Source of the DNA: Bryobacteraceae bacterium
GTDB lineage: Bacteria; Acidobacteriota; Terriglobia; Bryobacterales; Bryobacteraceae
Direction of reading: 5' to 3'
Length of the DNA: 6,754 nt
Assembly: GCA_014379815.1 (NCBI GenBank)
Contig: JACMLA010000396.1
Coordinates: 1 to 6,754, forward strand
Shown here: piece after piece, positions 5,046 to 6,754 of the stretch
Position numbering within the stretch: position 1 is the stretch's first letter
How the letters are laid out: every line of letters starts with the position of its first letter
Translations under genes and position numbers: made by a program
The notes under the pieces: model-generated
The model's input: the letters and a program-made list of their open reading frames with translations, nothing else
Database searches by the model: none
Told to the model about the DNA's origin: nothing

Positions 5046-6143
5046 TCATTTCAATCTGAATCCAGGCTTCGGCTTATCCGCCTTGTTTTGGCTCCAGCGA
5101 ACAAGCTCCTGAAATGCTCCCAGCCGCGCTCGTAGTGGAACCGAGCAATGACCTTTTTCTGATACGTACTGGCGGACGAACCAGACCTCCGAAGGGCTCC
5201 CGGCCAGACTGTGCTGGTACGCATTGGCAAACCACCCCGGCACCACGGGATCGTAAGAAGCGTCAACGTTCAAAAAGGGCCGCGCGAGTTCGCCACGCGC
5301 AGCCCCAATGCCCCTCAGGCAGTTTGCGGCACGGGGCGCGGCCGGGAATCTTCGCACTCCCGCATTTATCTGTTCCGGGTCGGCGCTGGAGACGTAGAGT
5401 GTTCCCTCGTTGCTGACCGGGTTCCCTCCGCATTTGGATTTGACATCTCGCAGCAGGTCGGTGTGGAAGACGACGATGGCGCCGAGTTCCGATAAGTCGT
5501 GCGCCCCCGATTCTGTGCGGAGCACCGCTGCGGCGGTCGGGTTAGCTGCAAGCGCACGCACAACCCTTTGCATCCGTTCTTCAGTGGGGCGGAAATCGGC
5601 AGGAATCTCGCCAGGAGGAGGAAGCGTGTCGGGATGAAAGTAAGCAAACAGAGTCAGAAGATCGAAAGCGCGACGAACGTAGTCCGAGGGTTTGCTCAGC
5701 ATACCGCAAAAACTCAATCCAGCTTTGTAGTCGTCACGAAATCCCTCCATTAGCCTAAGCGCGACAAGTCCTCCCATGGACTCGCCGAGGACGTAGACCG
5801 CTGCGGTACGCGGATACTTCTGCCGGAAGTACTTCCGCAAGGAATCGGAATCCTCGATTGCACCGTCGACTGCAATCCCGCCGCTGGAGTACCCAGACTC
5901 CGCGAGCGCGTACCCCTGCCCGAGCAAGGCGACTGCCAGCTCGCTCCGCCGCTCCCCAGCCCGGAAGACGATGGGAACCGGCGTATATCCACCGCACCAG
6001 AGCACCAGCGACCCATTCCATTGCGCCGGCATCAGAATGCGAAAATGCGCACCGTCCACCTTCCCGATTTCCTCTTTGATCTGCGCTGACGCAATGGTGG
6101 CGCACAGCATCATCAACAAGCACATGCAACGGGAAAGTGCCAT
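5046..6143 (-). CDS. Secreted alpha/beta-hydrolase (esterase/lipase-like)
   Basis: The product has 365 residues from the chosen ATG. Residues 1-20 are a Sec signal peptide (MALSRCMCLLMMLCATIASA, cut before Q21). The alpha/beta-hydrolase core shows an oxyanion-side strand LVLWCGGY (46-53), the nucleophile elbow VLGESMGG (118-125) with Ser122, a probable acid Asp298 in DASYDPVVPG, and His332 in EKGHC. That is the order and spacing expected of a Ser-Asp-His triad. A lid-like insert lies at about 150-270. It probably cleaves an ester or similar bond in the periplasm or outside; the substrate is not readable. The ORF could start at TTG 6179, but the 12 extra codons cover the -35/-10 promoter and have no ribosome site, so ATG 6143 is chosen. 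PadR follows 18 bases after the stop, and the PhoD gene is divergent. Confidence 0.85.
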   Translation of the reverse strand: MALSRCMCLLMMLCATIASAQIKEEIGKVDGAHFRILMPAQWNGSLVLWCGGYTPVPIVFRAGERRSELAVALLGQGYALAESGYSSGGIAVDGAIEDSDSLRKYFRQKYPRTAAVYVLGESMGGLVALRLMEGFRDDYKAGLSFCGMLSKPSDYVRRAFDLLTLFAYFHPDTLPPPGEIPADFRPTEERMQRVVRALAANPTAAAVLRTESGAHDLSELGAIVVFHTDLLRDVKSKCGGNPVSNEGTLYVSSADPEQINAGVRRFPAAPRAANCLRGIGAARGELARPFLNVDASYDPVVPGWFANAYQHSLAGSPSEVWFVRQYVSEKGHCSVPLRARLGAFQELVRWSQNKADKPKPGFRLK

Positions 6144-6150
6144 GGCGCTC

Positions 6151-6179
6151 AGTATATCGGCAGGCGATATAGTAGTCAA
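6151..6179 (-). promoter_or_regulatory. Sigma-70-type promoter of the hydrolase gene
   Basis: On the minus strand, TTGACT (6179-6174), a 17-base spacer and TATACT (6156-6151) each match the consensus at five of six positions at optimal spacing. The -10 ends 7 bases before ATG 6143, so transcription should begin at or next to the start codon, giving a leaderless mRNA. Confidence 0.7.
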
Positions 6180-6201
6180 GGAACGCCACGAGGGCTCCCG
6201 A

Positions 6202-6232
6202 TGAGTGACTCTGCTCCGTCAACAAATCGCAA
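6202..6232 (+). repeat. Two-box dispersed repeat, compact copy
   Basis: Box 1 TGAGTGACTCT (6202-6212) and box 2 (6214-6232, CTCCGTCAAC followed by AAATCGCAA) are one base apart. They match the split pair at 2753-2763 and 2845-2863. The repeat lies in the 151-base divergent region between the hydrolase and PhoD genes, upstream of both promoters. Confidence 0.45.
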
Positions 6233-6262
6233 TCTCATTTTCATACTGCTGCAATGCATTAA

Positions 6263-6290
6263 TTGGCATGCTCTTTGAAGGCCTTATCCT
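6263..6290 (+). promoter_or_regulatory. Possible promoter of the phoD gene
   Basis: TTGGCA (6263-6268), a 16-base spacer and TATCCT (6285-6290) lie just before the ATG at 6295. The -10 ends only 4 bases before it and there is no good Shine-Dalgarno (GAAGG is about 14 bases away). If used, the mRNA would be leaderless or nearly so, though the spacing is tight. Confidence 0.35.
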
Positions 6291-6294
6291 AACC

Positions 6295-6754
6295 ATGTCA
6301 ATTTCACGACGAACGTTCGCCCGATCTCTGTCAGCCGCGAGTTTTGCCGGGGCGATCAGCCGCACGGCTGCATTGGCTCAAAACACCGGGATCTTCAGCC
6401 ACGGTGTGGCCAGTGGAGATCCATTAATCAACAGAGTGATTCTCTGGACTCGCGTGACACCGACCGTTGACGAAATGGTGGTTCCGGTGGAGTGGCTGAT
6501 CGCTGAAGATGCAGGCCTCACGAAGGTGAGCCAGCGCGGACTGACATACACGAACGCGGCTTTCGACTATACGGTCAAAGTGGACGTGACCCGGTTAAAT
6601 CCCGACACGACTTACTATTACCGATTTTCTTACAAGGGAACGAACTCTCCTGTCGGCAGAACGCGGACCTTGCCGCTGGGTTCGGTGGATCGATTGCGCT
6701 TCGGGGTGGCGTCCTGCTCAAATCTCCCGTACGGGTTTTTCAACGCGTACCGGT
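6295..6754 (+). CDS. phoD: PhoD-family alkaline phosphatase/phosphodiesterase, Tat-exported, cut by window edge
   Basis: The first 153 residues are readable; the frame is open at the end of the window. MSISRRTFARSL carries the twin-arginine motif SRRTF (4-8), followed by a weakly hydrophobic stretch and an ALA cleavage site before Q29. Residues 34-128 match the N-terminal beta-sandwich domain of PhoD: SHGVASGDP (35-43), VILWTRV (48-54), and LNPDTTYYYRF (101-111). The metallophosphatase domain begins at RFGVASCSNLPYGFFNAYR (135-153), where Cys141 is the conserved cysteine that binds the metal in PhoD. The enzyme would release phosphate from phosphate esters outside the cytoplasm, using iron and calcium as in characterised PhoD. 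No clear Pho box is seen upstream, so phosphate control is not shown. It is divergent from the hydrolase gene. Confidence 0.92.
   Translation, partial: MSISRRTFARSLSAASFAGAISRTAALAQNTGIFSHGVASGDPLINRVILWTRVTPTVDEMVVPVEWLIAEDAGLTKVSQRGLTYTNAAFDYTVKVDVTRLNPDTTYYYRFSYKGTNSPVGRTRTLPLGSVDRLRFGVASCSNLPYGFFNAYR

Noticed and set aside
5755..6225. 156-codon minus-strand ORF overlapping the hydrolase
   Set aside because: It is a frame shadow of the hydrolase gene, whose signal peptide and catalytic motifs lie in the other frame.

Overview
The window looks like a piece of a GC-rich, soil-type bacterial chromosome, most likely an acidobacterium. This is inferred from family habits: an N-terminal CadC/OmpR-type winged helix fused to a TM segment and a TolB/FlgO-like periplasmic part, a PadR regulator overlapping a small membrane protein gene, and Tat-exported PhoD. 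No rRNA or other taxonomic marker is present, so the assignment is moderate. I see no tRNA, rRNA, CRISPR array, transposase or integrase.

Left part (1-2568, all minus strand): a one-component membrane-bound transcriptional regulator cut by the window edge (1-600), a secreted helical-repeat protein (689-1603), a 332-base non-coding gap, and a six-helix DUF998 membrane protein (1936-2568). Two identical 16-base direct repeats flank the DUF998 gene.

Middle part (2569-4276, plus strand): a gene-poor stretch with a possible 58-residue small protein and one copy of a two-box repeat. A compact, intact hicB-hicA toxin-antitoxin pair follows (3245-3657). About 270 bases later there is a second HicAB module of a different lineage and the opposite gene order. 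In this second module the hicA reading frame is only 42 codons and seems to have lost its catalytic core by an in-frame internal deletion. Its hicB is intact and still joined to it by an ATGA overlap.

Right part (4105-6754): a minus-strand set made of a secreted alpha/beta-hydrolase (5046-6143), a PadR regulator (4677-5027) and a small two-helix membrane protein (4105-4677). The membrane protein ORF runs past its expected end into the antisense strand of the second hicB. Divergent from the hydrolase is the start of a Tat-exported PhoD-family phosphatase (6295 to the window end). The hydrolase has a near-consensus promoter (TTGACT-17-TATACT) ending 7 bases before its ATG, which suggests a leaderless mRNA. 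Three other starts in the window show a similar -10-like hexamer and no Shine-Dalgarno.

The most interesting points are the catalytically gutted HicA with a retained antitoxin, the membrane protein whose C-terminus is antisense hicB, the leaderless-promoter pattern, and the unexplained repeats in the gaps.
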